From: Mycobacterium sp. shizuoka-1
GTDB lineage: Bacteria > Actinomycetota > Actinomycetes > Mycobacteriales > Mycobacteriaceae
Assembly (NCBI RefSeq): GCF_002723835.1
Contig: NZ_BEWG01000067.1
Location: 69,104-133,103 of the forward strand
DNA length: 64,000 nucleotides
Direction of reading: 5' to 3'
Every line of letters starts with the position of its first letter. Positions within the stretch are counted from its first letter, which is position 1. The notes beneath the pieces were generated by a model. That model searched no databases, was not told the origin of the DNA, and saw only the letters and a list, made by a program, of their open reading frames with translations. A program made the translations under genes and the position numbers. Of this stretch, positions 1 through 9,239 are shown in pieces.

Positions 1-373
1 CCACCGCGCCGGACCCGTCGTGCACCGGCAGGCCCAGGTAGTTGTGCAGACCGAACTCCACCTCGTCCTCGTTGCCGGCGAAGGTGGCGTTGTCCCGGGA
101 ATCCCGCACGAACACCGCGCCGTCGGAATCGACCACCCGCTCGCAGTACAGCGGCACCCGGGACTCGTCGTCGAGCGCCTTCTTGCCGGCCGCTCCCACG
201 GTGTAATGCCGGGTGGCCTCGCCCGCTGTGGCGGCCACCACCATCGAATCTGGTTCCGAGCGCATCACCAGAACCGACTTCACCCCGAGCTGTGCGGCGA
301 TCCGCTCGAGCTGGCCGGCCAACGGCGCAAGCGCCGCTGTGGTGTCCGTCTGGTGGGGTTCGGCGTCGGGCAT
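1..373 (-). CDS. GAF domain protein, N-terminal part (cut by window edge)
   Basis: The first 124 residues of a minus-strand protein that runs off the left edge. It begins MPDAEPHQTDTTAAL and continues with a GAF-like sensor fold: an amphipathic first helix, then strands such as VKSVLVMRSEPDSMVVAAT, and later the segment FGLHNYLGLPVHDGSGAV. GAF domains bind small ligands or haem, but no effector domain is visible here, so the output is unknown. The gene is divergent from the aldolase-like gene, with 75 bp between the two starts, so they may share a promoter region. The ATG at 373 is the first start that gives the conserved N-terminus. The family is fairly sure, the function is not. Confidence 0.7.
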   Translation of the reverse strand, partial: MPDAEPHQTDTTAALAPLAGQLERIAAQLGVKSVLVMRSEPDSMVVAATAGEATRHYTVGAAGKKALDDESRVPLYCERVVDSDGAVFVRDSRDNATFAGNEDEVEFGLHNYLGLPVHDGSGAV

Positions 374-448
374 CCCGCCAGTCTTCCGGCGTCCGGAGCC
401 GGCGGCAACCGTTTCGCTCACCGCGAGCGCGGATGTCACGATGGAGTT

Positions 449-1486
449 GTGCCGTCCCCGTCCACCGCGTTCGCCTCCGACAACGCCGCACCCGCACACC
501 CCAAGGCCCTCGACGCCATCCTGGCCGCCAACCACGGCGCCACCACCTCCTACGGCGACGACCCGCTCACCGCCCGCGCCGCCCAGCACATCAAAGACGT
601 CTTCGACGCCCCCACCGCCGACGTCTTGTTCGCGTTCACCGGCACCGGCGCCAACATCATCGCGCTGGCGTCGGCCGTGCGGCCCTGGCACGAGATCCTC
701 TGCAGCGACATCGCCCACAGCCTGCTCGACGAAGCGGGCGGCCCCGTCCTGGTGTCCGGCGCCAGCCTGCATGCGCTGCCCAGTGACGACGGGATCATCG
801 ACCCGGCACTGCTGGACCGTCGCATCACTCGCCGCCCCGACGTGCACCACTCCCAGCCACACATCGTCACCATCACCCAGTCCACCGAGAACGGCCGCGT
901 CTGGCAGCCCGACGTGATCGCCGACTTCATCGACCACGCCCACGACCTCGACCTGCTGGTCCACGTCGACGGCTCCCGTATCGCCAACGCGGTTGCAGCC
1001 CTCGATGTTTCACCCGCCCAGGCGGTCGGCGACGCCGACATCGTCACCATCGGCGGCACCAAGAACGGCATGCTGTTCGGCGACGCGATCCTGGTTCGCC
1101 GCCCGGAGCACTTCGCCGGGATCGCGTTCGTCCAAAAACAGATCGGCCACCTGGCCAGCAAACACCGTTATGTCTCAGCGCAATTCGACGCCATGCTGGC
1201 CGACGGGACCTGGCTCGAGGTGGCCGCCCACGCCAACGCCATGGCCGCCCGGCTGAGCACCGGCATCACCGGCCTCGGCCTGCACCTGAGCTCCCCCACC
1301 GAGGCCAACGAGGTGTTCGTCGACCTGCCCGCCGAGGCACTGGCCGCCGTGCGAGAACGGTTCGCCGTCCACGCTCCCGACCCGCACAAGCCGGCAGTCC
1401 GATTCGTCTGTTCCTGGGCCACCACCGCCGCCGACGTCGACGCCGCGTTGCAGGCGCTGTCCGACGCTCACGGCCGGATCATCTAG
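449..1486 (+). CDS. Low-specificity threonine aldolase-family PLP enzyme
   Basis: 345 aa, the normal length for fold-type I L-threonine aldolases, which cleave threonine or allo-threonine to glycine and acetaldehyde. Visible features are the phosphate-binding TGTGAN (about residues 65-70), the aspartate of HVDGSR (D174) that should contact the pyridine nitrogen, and the Schiff-base lysine in IGGTKNG (K205). The GTG at 449 ([12 protein letters not shown]) is chosen because longer in-frame starts run into the divergent GAF gene. No good Shine-Dalgarno is seen, so the start is uncertain by a few codons. The stop codon overlaps that of the convergent gene at the tetranucleotide CTAG (1483-1486). 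A related beta-eliminating lyase role cannot be excluded. Confidence 0.82.
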   Translation: MPSPSTAFASDNAAPAHPKALDAILAANHGATTSYGDDPLTARAAQHIKDVFDAPTADVLFAFTGTGANIIALASAVRPWHEILCSDIAHSLLDEAGGPVLVSGASLHALPSDDGIIDPALLDRRITRRPDVHHSQPHIVTITQSTENGRVWQPDVIADFIDHAHDLDLLVHVDGSRIANAVAALDVSPAQAVGDADIVTIGGTKNGMLFGDAILVRRPEHFAGIAFVQKQIGHLASKHRYVSAQFDAMLADGTWLEVAAHANAMAARLSTGITGLGLHLSSPTEANEVFVDLPAEALAAVRERFAVHAPDPHKPAVRFVCSWATTAADVDAALQALSDAHGRII

Positions 1487-2334
1487 GCGCTGGAGGAGAA
1501 GACGGTCTGGCCGTCCGCGTCGATCAGATAGCGTTCGGTGCCCTCGGCGACCCGCGCCTGATCAGCCTTCAACGACACCGCGATCTTGTTGCTCGCATTG
1601 CGCATCACGTCCAGCGTCAGCTCGCGGGCCTGCTCGTGCGAGAAGTGCTCGCGCACACCGGAAGCCACTGCCGGGCTGATCCGCGCCGGTGACCAGATCA
1701 ACGCGTCGGCATACCGCAGCGCCGCCTTGTGCGCATCGGTGAGCAGCTCGGAGGATTCGAAGTGCTCGATGTCGTCGTACATCGACTCGCTGCCACCGGC
1801 GTCCAAAGCCTTACTTTCCCGCAGCGACTTACACAGCCGGCAGTTGTGCGCCACCGCCCCGCGCAGCCGCACCACCTCGGTGGTCACCGGATCCAGCGAC
1901 TTCAGCCGGGCCACCCCGGGCAGCAGCTGGTTGAACAGCACGTCACCGGCGTCGATGCTCGCATCCCACACCGGCGCCTCGGGCACCCAGTCGACCGGCA
2001 GCCCCAGCACCTCGAGCCCGCCTCGCACCCGGGGCAGGAAGTCGGCGAAGAACATCTGGATGACCGCGCCGAACGTCGCCGGGCCCAGCGCCGTGGTCAG
2101 CGCCTCGCGTTGCCGATCCGAGATCGCCGACACGTCGACACTGAACTGCTCGGCGAACTCGGCCACCACCTTCTCGGCGTCGGTCTCCGGCGCGCTCACC
2201 GGCGTCTGCGCGGGCAGCGGCGTCAGCGACAGAGTCTGGCCGCACGTCGCGCGCACCAGTCCCACCACCCGCTGCTGATCGGCCGGTGACTGCACCACCA
2301 GCTGGGACAGCACTACATCCAGATCGTCAGCCAT
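1483..2334 (-). CDS. Carboxymuconolactone decarboxylase / AhpD-like protein
   Basis: 283 aa. The C-terminal half matches the AhpD/carboxymuconolactone decarboxylase fold, with a CxxC pair (C165 and C168 in [10 protein letters not shown]) that in AhpD is the thiol redox centre. No separate known domain is recognised in the N-terminal 130 residues. It lies 7 nt after the tldE-like gene, so the three minus-strand genes 5264-1483 look like one operon. A peroxidase or disulfide-reductase role is inferred from the CxxC only. Its stop codon overlaps that of the threonine aldolase-like gene at CTAG. Confidence 0.75.
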   Translation of the reverse strand: MADDLDVVLSQLVVQSPADQQRVVGLVRATCGQTLSLTPLPAQTPVSAPETDAEKVVAEFAEQFSVDVSAISDRQREALTTALGPATFGAVIQMFFADFLPRVRGGLEVLGLPVDWVPEAPVWDASIDAGDVLFNQLLPGVARLKSLDPVTTEVVRLRGAVAHNCRLCKSLRESKALDAGGSESMYDDIEHFESSELLTDAHKAALRYADALIWSPARISPAVASGVREHFSHEQARELTLDVMRNASNKIAVSLKADQARVAEGTERYLIDADGQTVFSSSA

Positions 2335-2341
2335 CTGCCGA

Positions 2342-3715
2342 TTATTGCGCCTGACTGACCGACGACATGTGGAAGTCCGGGATTCGCAGCGTCGGCATGA
2401 CCGCGCGCGTCGCCCAGTCGCCCCATTCCCGCGGCAGGGTCTGTTCGGCCTGCCCCGCCTCGGTGGCCCGGCGCAGCAGATCCAGCGGGCTCTCGTTGAA
2501 CCGGAAGTTGTTGACCGCCGCGGTGACTTCGCCGTCCTCGATCAGGTAGACCCCGTCGCGGGTGAGCCCGGTCAACAGCAGCGTGGTCGGGTCGACGGTG
2601 CGGATGTACCACAGCGTGGTCAGCAGCAGGCCGCGCTCGGTGGCGGCCACCATGTCGGCCAATTCGGCGCTGCCGCCGGTCATCAGCAGGTTGTCGGCCG
2701 GGATCGCCGGTGCCGTACCGAACTCGGCGGCCGCGGCCCGCGGATAGGCCAGCGCGTTGATCACGCCGTCGCGGATCCAGTCCACCCGGCCGATGTCCAT
2801 CCCGTTGTCGAACACCGACACCGTCTCCGAGCCGCTGGACGCGGCGACGAACGGCGCGCACTGCAGGCCCGCCGCGAACGGGTCGGAGTACATCGTCAGC
2901 GGCAAGTCGGTGAGCTTCTCCCCCACCCGGGTTCCGCCGCCGGGCGCCGACAACGCGGTCCGCCCCTCCTCGGCGCCGCGGCCGTCCATCGACCAGCCCA
3001 GGTAGATCATCATGTCGGCGACCGTCGACGGCGGCATCAGCGTCTCGTAGCGCCCCGCGGGCAGTTCGACGGTTCGCTGCGCCCAGCCCAGCCGCATCGC
3101 CAGATCGTCCAGCAGCGCGTCGGTCGGGACCTCTACGAACCACGGTGTGCTCACCCCGGCCCACGCGCTGGCCTGGTCGCGTTTGGCGTTGATCTCCACC
3201 GTGCCGGTCGGCTGGGTGAAGCGCCGGCGGATCCCGGTGGACGTGGCCAGAAACGTCGTCTCGACGACGTGGTGGGCGTAGCCGTAGAGCCGGTCGGTGC
3301 GGCCGAACCCGCGCGACAACGACTCGGCGACGTCGGCGAACACCGCGGCGTCGGTGTCGGGCACCGGCTCGTTCCAGTCGTCAGGCGTTCCGCTGCCGGT
3401 GAGCAGGGCGGCGCTGTCGCGGGCGTCGGGAGCGGCATGTGCGGCCTGTTCGGCGGCGGCCACCAGCGCACCGATCGCCGCCGGGTCGACGTCGCTGGTG
3501 CGGATCGCCCCGGTGTGCGAGGTATCACCCTTGCGCACAATGGAAATCACGGTGGTCGACCGGGTCCGGGAGACGCCGTTGGTGGTCATCGAGTTGCCGG
3601 CCCAGCGCAGCGATGCCTCGGCGGTGTCGGTGACGATGACGATTGTCTCGTCGACCCGGCCGGACTGGCCGGCGGCCTGCAGCGCCAGTTCGACGACCTG
3701 CTGTGCGGGGATCAT
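2342..3715 (-). CDS. tldE: TldE/PmbA-type metalloprotease subunit
   Basis: 457 aa from the ATG at 3715 ([16 protein letters not shown]), which has GGGGTGG a few bases upstream. A longer frame from 3772 would overlap the preceding gene by 20 bp and is less likely. It is the PmbA/TldE partner of the next gene and, as expected for TldE, has no HExxxH zinc motif. In other bacteria TldD and TldE form a heterodimer that degrades unfolded peptides and processes some RiPP precursors (for example microcin B17). The position matches Rv2314c of M. tuberculosis. No RiPP precursor was noticed next to it. Confidence 0.9.
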   Translation of the reverse strand: MIPAQQVVELALQAAGQSGRVDETIVIVTDTAEASLRWAGNSMTTNGVSRTRSTTVISIVRKGDTSHTGAIRTSDVDPAAIGALVAAAEQAAHAAPDARDSAALLTGSGTPDDWNEPVPDTDAAVFADVAESLSRGFGRTDRLYGYAHHVVETTFLATSTGIRRRFTQPTGTVEINAKRDQASAWAGVSTPWFVEVPTDALLDDLAMRLGWAQRTVELPAGRYETLMPPSTVADMMIYLGWSMDGRGAEEGRTALSAPGGGTRVGEKLTDLPLTMYSDPFAAGLQCAPFVAASSGSETVSVFDNGMDIGRVDWIRDGVINALAYPRAAAAEFGTAPAIPADNLLMTGGSAELADMVAATERGLLLTTLWYIRTVDPTTLLLTGLTRDGVYLIEDGEVTAAVNNFRFNESPLDLLRRATEAGQAEQTLPREWGDWATRAVMPTLRIPDFHMSSVSQAQ

Positions 3716-3752
3716 GCGCGACACCACCCCAATTTGGCCTCTTCGCTGACGC

Positions 3753-5264
3753 TCATCGGCCGGCCTCCTCACGGGTATTCAGCACGTTCACCCCACGGAA
3801 CAGCGCCGACGGGCAGCCGTGGCTGACCGCGGCGACCTGGCCGGGCTGAGCCTTACCGCAGTTGAACGCCCCGCCCAGACGCCAGGTCGACGGCCCCCCA
3901 ACGGCTTCCATCGAATTCCAGAAGTCGGTGGTGGTGGCCTGGTAGGCGACGTCGCGCAGCTGGCCGTCCAGCCGGCCGTCGCGGATCCGGTAGAACCGCT
4001 GACCGGTGAACTGGAAGTTGTAGCGCTGCATGTCGATCGACCAGGACTTGTCCCCGACGATGTAGATGCCGTCGGCGACCCGGCCGATCAGATCGTCGGT
4101 GCTCAGATCGTCAGAACCCGGCTGCAATGAGACGTTGGCCATCCGCTGGATCGGGACATGGTGCGCGGAATCGGCATACGAGCAGCCGTTGGAGCGGGCC
4201 TGACCCAGTCGCGGGGCGAACACCCGGTCCAGTTGATAGCCGACGAAGATGCCGTCGCGCACCAGATCCCAACTCTGGGCGGCCACTCCCTCGTCGTCGT
4301 ATCCGATTGTCGCCAAACCATATTCGACGGTGCGGTCGGCGGTCACCGTCATCACCGGCGAGCCGTAGCGCATGGTGTTCAGCTTGTCCGGGGTGGCGAA
4401 CGAGGTGCCGGCATAGGCCGCCTCGTAGCCGATCGCGCGGTCGTATTCGGTGGCGTGCCCGATGGATTCGTGGATCGTCAGCCACAGGTTGGTCGGGTCG
4501 ATCACCAGGTCGGTCGGGCCGGCCACCACGGTGGGCGCCTTGGTCTTCTCGGCCAGCAGGCCGGGCAGCTCGGCCAGCTCGGTGCTCCAGTCCCACACGT
4601 CGTCGCCGGCCAGCACCTCCCAGCCGCGGGCCATCGGCGGGGCCAGCGTGCGCATCGACTCGAAGCTGCCGGCGGCGGCGTCCACCGCCACCGCCTCCAG
4701 AGCCGGCATCACCCGCACCCGCTGCTGGGTGATCGACGAGCCGAAGGTGTCGGCGTAGAACACCTGCTCCTTGACCGTGTTGACCATCGCTGACACATGG
4801 TCCACCCCGTCGGACGCCAGCAGCCGGCCCGAGTACTCCCCGAGCAGCGCGATCTTGTCGGCGGTCGACACCGTGAACGGGTCGATCGCGTAGCTCGACA
4901 CCCAGGTGACGTCGGCGTAGACCGGCTCGGGCGCCAGCTCGATGCGTTCGGCATTCAGCGCCGCCAGCGAGGTGGCGACCTGCACGGCGCGGCGGGCGGT
5001 GTCGGCGGCGACCTCGGGGGCGAGTTCGGCGTGGGAGGCAAAACCCCAGGTGCCGTCGACGATCACTCTTACCGCCAGTCCGATCTCCCGGTCGGTGACC
5101 GCGCTCTGCAGCTCCCCGTCGCGCAGCTGCACCACTTCGCTGGTCACGGCGTGGATGCGCAGGTCGGCATAGCTGGCCCCGGCGGCGCGGGCCGCAGACA
5201 GGGCGGCGTCGGCGAGCGCGTGGCGCGGCAGGGCCAGGAAGTCGGCGTCGACATCAAGACTCAC
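3753..5264 (-). CDS. tldD: TldD-type zinc metalloprotease
   Basis: 503 aa TldD family protease. The zinc motif HExxxH is at residues 265-270 (TIHESIGHATEY), and the C-terminal cysteine of GGAFNCGKAQPGQ (about C469) is the likely third zinc ligand of this family. It would act in the cytosol as a heterodimer with the tldE product. Its stop codon lies 38 nt upstream of the preferred tldE start. The orthologous position is Rv2315c. The ATG at 5264 gives a normal N-terminus (MSLDVDADFLALPRHAL) and lies 39 bp from the divergent uspA start, so the two operons share a short promoter region. Confidence 0.92.
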   Translation of the reverse strand: MSLDVDADFLALPRHALADAALSAARAAGASYADLRIHAVTSEVVQLRDGELQSAVTDREIGLAVRVIVDGTWGFASHAELAPEVAADTARRAVQVATSLAALNAERIELAPEPVYADVTWVSSYAIDPFTVSTADKIALLGEYSGRLLASDGVDHVSAMVNTVKEQVFYADTFGSSITQQRVRVMPALEAVAVDAAAGSFESMRTLAPPMARGWEVLAGDDVWDWSTELAELPGLLAEKTKAPTVVAGPTDLVIDPTNLWLTIHESIGHATEYDRAIGYEAAYAGTSFATPDKLNTMRYGSPVMTVTADRTVEYGLATIGYDDEGVAAQSWDLVRDGIFVGYQLDRVFAPRLGQARSNGCSYADSAHHVPIQRMANVSLQPGSDDLSTDDLIGRVADGIYIVGDKSWSIDMQRYNFQFTGQRFYRIRDGRLDGQLRDVAYQATTTDFWNSMEAVGGPSTWRLGGAFNCGKAQPGQVAAVSHGCPSALFRGVNVLNTREEAGR

Positions 5265-5303
5265 GAGCTACACCGTAACGGGCGAGTCGGCCAACCCGCT
5301 TTA

Positions 5304-6185
5304 ATGGCGAAGGTGACCACTCGGCGTGTGCGCTCCACCCTGCTCGGGTATGCGCTGCTGGCGCCGAGCCTGTTCGGGGTGGTGTGCTTCCTGCTGTTGC
5401 CGATGCTGGTGGTGGTGTGGCTGAGCCTGCACCGCTGGGATCTGCTGGGACCCATCCGCTATGTGGGGCTGGACAATTGGCGCACGGTGCTCACCGACCC
5501 CGGCTTCGGCAACTCGTTGTTGGCGACGCTGGCGTTCATCGCGATCGTGGTGCCTGCCCAGATCGTCCTGGGTTTGGCCGCGGCCGCGCTGCTGGCCCGG
5601 GAACTGCCGGGTAGCGGGGTGTTCCGCACCGTGTACGTGCTGCCGTGGGTGTGTTCGCCGCTGGCGGTCGCGGTGTTGTGGCGTTGGATTCTGGCCCCCA
5701 CCGACGGCGCGGTCAGCAGCCTGTTGGATCGGCGCATCGAGTGGCTGACCGATCCGGGACTGGCGCTGCCGGTTGTGTCGGCGGTGACGGTGTGGACCAA
5801 TGTCGGTTACGTGACCCTGTTCTTCCTGGCCGGCATCCTGGCGATCCCGCCGCAGATCCATGCCGCCGCCCGCCTGGACGGCGCGACCGGCTGGCAGCGG
5901 TTCTGGCACATCACGCTGCCGATGCTGCGCCCGACGCTGTTCTTCGTGTCGGTCACCGGCATCGTCAGCGCGGCGCAGGTCTTCGACACCGTGTACGCGC
6001 TGACCGGCGGCGGCCCGGGCGGGCGTACCGATCTGGTGGCGCACCGCATCTATGCCGAAGCGTTCGGCGCCGCGGCGATCGGGCGGGCCGCGGTGATGGC
6101 GCTGGTGCTGTTCGTCATCCTGGTGGGCGCGACGATCGTCCAGCATCTCTACTTTCGTCGCCGGATCAGCTATGACCTCACGTAA
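5304..6185 (+). CDS. uspA: Amino-sugar ABC transporter permease UspA
   Basis: 293 aa MalF/UgpA-type permease with about six membrane helices and the EAA loop (AARLDGATGWQRFWHITLP) that docks on the ATPase. Start ATG 5304 (MAKVTTRRVRSTLLGYALL). The open frame extends far upstream, but that part is the antisense of tldD and is rejected. It matches Rv2316 in M. tuberculosis, where UspABC is linked to uptake of amino sugars such as chitobiose. It overlaps uspB by 14 bp. No ATP-binding subunit is encoded in the operon, as in M. tuberculosis, so a shared ATPase elsewhere is presumably used. Confidence 0.92.
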   Translation: MAKVTTRRVRSTLLGYALLAPSLFGVVCFLLLPMLVVVWLSLHRWDLLGPIRYVGLDNWRTVLTDPGFGNSLLATLAFIAIVVPAQIVLGLAAAALLARELPGSGVFRTVYVLPWVCSPLAVAVLWRWILAPTDGAVSSLLDRRIEWLTDPGLALPVVSAVTVWTNVGYVTLFFLAGILAIPPQIHAAARLDGATGWQRFWHITLPMLRPTLFFVSVTGIVSAAQVFDTVYALTGGGPGGRTDLVAHRIYAEAFGAAAIGRAAVMALVLFVILVGATIVQHLYFRRRISYDLT

Positions 6186-6984
6186 CGCGGTGATCTATCT
6201 GGGGCTGTTGGCCGGGGCGGTGATCACCCTGGCCCCGTTCGGGTTGGGCCTGCTGACCTCGGTCACCTCCGCACAGCAGTTCGCCACCGGCGCGCCGCTG
6301 TCGCTGCCCCGCCCGCCGACCCTGGGCAATTACGCGGCCCTCGGTGATGCTGGGTTCGGGCGTGCGCTGGCGGTCACCGCGCTGATGACGGCGATGATCA
6401 CGCTGGCTCAGCTGACGTTCTCGGTGCTGGCCGGTTATGCGTTCGCCCGCCTGGAGTTCGCCGGACGCGACGTGCTGTTCTGGCTGTACATCGCGACTCT
6501 CATGGTGCCGGGCACCGTCACCGTGGTGCCGCTGTATCTGATGATGGCCGAGGCCGGGCTGCGGAACACGTTCTGGGCGTTGGTGTTGCCGTTCCTGTTC
6601 GGTTCGCCGTATGCGATCTTCCTGCTGCGCGAATACTTTCGCGGCATCCCCGCCGACCTGGTCAACGCCGCGCGCCTGGACGGCGCCAACACCCTCGACG
6701 TGATCGTGCACGTGGTGTTGCCGGCCAGCAAGCCGATCCTGGTGACGCTGACGTTGATCACCGTTGTCAGCCAGTGGAATTCGTTCATGTGGCCGCTGGT
6801 GATCACCAGCGGCCGCACGTGGCGGGTGCTCACCGTCGCCACCGCAGGATTGCAGACCCAGTACAACGCCCAGTGGACGTTGGTGATGGCGGCGACGACG
6901 GTGGCGATAGTCCCGCTGATCGCGCTGTTCCTGGTGTTTCAGCGTCAGATCGTGCGTTCGATCGTGGTGACCGGGCTGAAATGA
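6172..6984 (+). CDS. uspB: Amino-sugar ABC transporter permease UspB
   Basis: 270 aa MalG/UgpE-type permease, second membrane subunit of the Usp importer. It has an N-terminal membrane helix, a core of about five helices, and the EAA loop AARLDGANTLDVIVHVVLP near residue 165. It starts inside the end of uspA (14 bp overlap) and its stop overlaps the uspC start as ATGA (6981-6984), so the three genes are translationally coupled. Equivalent to Rv2317. Confidence 0.92.
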   Translation: MTSRNAVIYLGLLAGAVITLAPFGLGLLTSVTSAQQFATGAPLSLPRPPTLGNYAALGDAGFGRALAVTALMTAMITLAQLTFSVLAGYAFARLEFAGRDVLFWLYIATLMVPGTVTVVPLYLMMAEAGLRNTFWALVLPFLFGSPYAIFLLREYFRGIPADLVNAARLDGANTLDVIVHVVLPASKPILVTLTLITVVSQWNSFMWPLVITSGRTWRVLTVATAGLQTQYNAQWTLVMAATTVAIVPLIALFLVFQRQIVRSIVVTGLK

Positions 6985-8255
6985 GCTGGCCGCCACGCTT
7001 CTCCACCCGGCTGCTGGCCGGGCTGGTCGCGGTCGCGGTGCTGCTGGTGGCCGGCGTGCTTGTACTTGGCCGCAGTAGCGACCCATCCGGCAGGACCGTC
7101 ATCACCGTGCGGCTGTGGGACCCCGCCGTGGCCGCCGCCTACACCGAATCGTTCGCCGAGTTCACCCGCACCCACCCGGACATCGAGGTGCGCACCGACG
7201 TCGTCCCCTACGCCAGCTACTTCACCACCCTGCGCACGGATGTGGCCGGTGGCGGCGCGGACGACATCTTCTGGATCAACAACGCCAACCTCGCCGAATA
7301 CGCCGACAACGACCGGTTGATGGCCGTCGACCCCCGCCCCGACTGGGACCCGTCGGTGATGGCCCAGTTCACCCGCAACGGCGTGCTGTGGGGTGTGCCG
7401 CAGCTGACCGACGCCGGGATCGCCCTGTACTACAACGCCGACCTTTTGGCCGCCGACGGTGTCGACCCCGCCGACCTGGACACCCTGCGCTGGGATCCCG
7501 ACCCCGCCGTGGACAGCCTGCGCCCCCTGCTCAGGCGGCTCACCCACGGCCGACAGTGGGGATACAACGCCGCCAACGACTTACAGGCCATCTACCTCAA
7601 CTACATCGGCTCGGCGGGCGGAGTGTTCTCCTCTCGTGACCGATTCGCATTCGACAACCCACGGGCACGCCTGGCGTTCCAGTACGTGATCGACTTGATC
7701 AACACCGATCGGGTCGCCCCGCCGGCGTCGGACACCAACGACAACGGCGACTTCTCCCGCAACCAGTTCCTGTCCGGGCGGATGGCAGTGTTCCAGTCCG
7801 GCACCTACAACCTGGCCCAGATCGCCGAGCGCGCACCGTTCCGCTGGGGAGTGGCAATGCTGCCGGCCGGGCCTGCCGGCCGGGTCAGCGTCACCAACGG
7901 CATTGTCGCCGCTGGTAATCCGGCCACCCGCCACCCCGAGGCCGTCCGCGCGGTGCTGGCCTGGCTGGGCAGCAGCCGCGGCAACGCCTACCTGGGCACC
8001 AGCGGTGCGGCCATCCCCGCGGTACTGCCCGCTCAGCAGGTGTATTTCGACTACTGGTCGGCCAAGGGGGTGGATGTGCGGCCGTTCTTCACGGTGCTCG
8101 ACGGCCCGCGGATCGCCGCGCCCGGCGGGGCCGGGTTCGCCGCCGGCTACCAGGCGATCAAGCCATACTTCGACGAGATGTTCCTGGGCCGAACGCCCGT
8201 CGCTGACGCGCTGGCCGCTGCGCAGAAGGCGGCCAATGCCGCCGCCGCACGCTAG
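6981..8255 (+). CDS. uspC: Amino-sugar ABC transporter substrate-binding protein UspC
   Basis: 424 aa extracellular solute-binding protein of the sugar-binding family 1. Residues 10-30 form one hydrophobic segment (LLAGLVAVAVLLVAGVLVLG) without a lipobox cysteine, so it is probably held by an uncleaved signal anchor or released after Sec cleavage, rather than being a lipoprotein. The mature part has the usual two-lobe pattern (ITVRLWDPAVAAAYTESFAEF, DDIFWINNANLAEYA, GVPQLTDAGIALYYN). Equivalent to Rv2318, whose product binds amino sugars. It ends with TAG directly against a 159 bp inverted-repeat element. Confidence 0.9.
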   Translation: MSWPPRFSTRLLAGLVAVAVLLVAGVLVLGRSSDPSGRTVITVRLWDPAVAAAYTESFAEFTRTHPDIEVRTDVVPYASYFTTLRTDVAGGGADDIFWINNANLAEYADNDRLMAVDPRPDWDPSVMAQFTRNGVLWGVPQLTDAGIALYYNADLLAADGVDPADLDTLRWDPDPAVDSLRPLLRRLTHGRQWGYNAANDLQAIYLNYIGSAGGVFSSRDRFAFDNPRARLAFQYVIDLINTDRVAPPASDTNDNGDFSRNQFLSGRMAVFQSGTYNLAQIAERAPFRWGVAMLPAGPAGRVSVTNGIVAAGNPATRHPEAVRAVLAWLGSSRGNAYLGTSGAAIPAVLPAQQVYFDYWSAKGVDVRPFFTVLDGPRIAAPGGAGFAAGYQAIKPYFDEMFLGRTPVADALAAAQKAANAAAAR

Positions 8256-8414
8256 TGTCCTGAGTCGTTAATTCGTTTGCAGTGGTCCCGACCGCCGAGC
8301 GTGTGGGTTCTCGTTGAGGATCGACGAAAAATCAACGACAACACCCACGTTCGGCGCGCGAAGGGGGGCCGATTCGGGCGATTCCCGGGGCTGGCGAACT
8401 AATGACTCAGGACG
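8256..8414. repeat. Palindromic MITE-like element, copy A
   Basis: A 159 bp non-coding element filling exactly the gap between two convergent TAG stops. Its ends form an inverted repeat, GTCCTGAGTCGTTAATTCG at 8257-8275 and its near-complement at 8395-8413 (17 of 19 match). The centre holds an imperfect hairpin (17 bp arms with three mismatches, about 8300-8349). The element is flanked on both sides by ACGCTAG (8249-8255 and 8412-8418; the first two bases of the right-hand copy also belong to the element end), which includes the CTAG that supplies both stop codons. The reverse complement is about 90 percent identical to copy B at 37250. No coding capacity. Confidence 0.85.
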
Positions 8415-9239
8415 CTAGATACCGGCGAGCACCGTCGCCTGCAAGGCCGCCGCCACCACGATCACCAGCCCGCAGACCACCAGCACCACCCAGTCGGCCC
8501 GCTTCGGCCCGGATGGTGCCGCCGAGATCATGCCGGTCCCGCCGCGCGCGGTGATCGCATCGCCCATCTCGTCGGCGCGGCGCAGCGCCACCGTGACCCC
8601 GGCCGCCATCAGGTCGACCATCTCGATCGCCCAGCGCCGGCGCCGGGCCCGGCGGCTGGTCAGCACCGGCGGCGGGCGCAGCCGCCGCGCGGCATACAGC
8701 AACCGGAATTCCTCGAGCAGCATCGGAAAAGCCCGCAGCGACAGGGCCAGGGCCACCGCCCAGTCGTCGACCGGAATGCGGAAGAACTTCAGCGGCCGGC
8801 CCAGCCGAGCCACTGCGGGCGCCACATCAGCAACGTTGGTCGTCCAGGAGACCAACATGCCCAGGCCCAGCAACACGATCGACACCACGGTGATCCGCAC
8901 GAACTTCAGCAGCCCGCCCAGCGCGATGTCGTACGAGCCCAGGTGCAGAACCGGCGTCCCGCCGCCGAGCGTGGCGGTCACCGCACCCAACAGCAGCAGC
9001 AACCACAGCCACGTGGGGACGGACGGCACCACACCCCGCGGAATGCGGGCCATCCGAATCGCGATACCGATGACGATGGTCACCAACGCGAGCGGCACCC
9101 AGTCCGGGTAGAACGCCAGTAACGCCGAGAACGCCAGGACGACGAGAATTTTGGTGCCGGCCCACAGCTCGTGGATCGGGGACGTGCCGGGCACCGGGCG
9201 CAGCAGCACCACCGGGCGGGACTGACGGGTGGTGGTCAT
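8415..9239 (-). CDS. ECF transporter T component (CbiQ-like)
   Basis: 274 aa energy-coupling-factor transmembrane protein. It has five or six membrane helices in the first 140 residues and, near the C-terminus, the arginine-glycine motif ARGG ([12 protein letters not shown]) typical of EcfT coupling helices. It couples the ATPases of the next gene to the substrate-binding S domain. The start ATG 9239 overlaps the stop of the upstream gene as ATGA (9236-9239). Equivalent to Rv2325c. The transported vitamin or metal is not evident from the sequence. Confidence 0.88.
   Translation of the reverse strand: MTTTRQSRPVVLLRPVPGTSPIHELWAGTKILVVLAFSALLAFYPDWVPLALVTIVIGIAIRMARIPRGVVPSVPTWLWLLLLLGAVTATLGGGTPVLHLGSYDIALGGLLKFVRITVVSIVLLGLGMLVSWTTNVADVAPAVARLGRPLKFFRIPVDDWAVALALSLRAFPMLLEEFRLLYAARRLRPPPVLTSRRARRRRWAIEMVDLMAAGVTVALRRADEMGDAITARGGTGMISAAPSGPKRADWVVLVVCGLVIVVAAALQATVLAGI

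Noticed and set aside
20..448. N-terminal extension of the threonine aldolase-like frame
   Set aside because: It overlaps the divergent GAF gene completely, and the aldolase fold is complete from residue 1 at 449.
4797..5303. N-terminal extension of the uspA frame
   Set aside because: Antisense of tldD without membrane character; uspA homologues begin near MAKVTTRRVRS.
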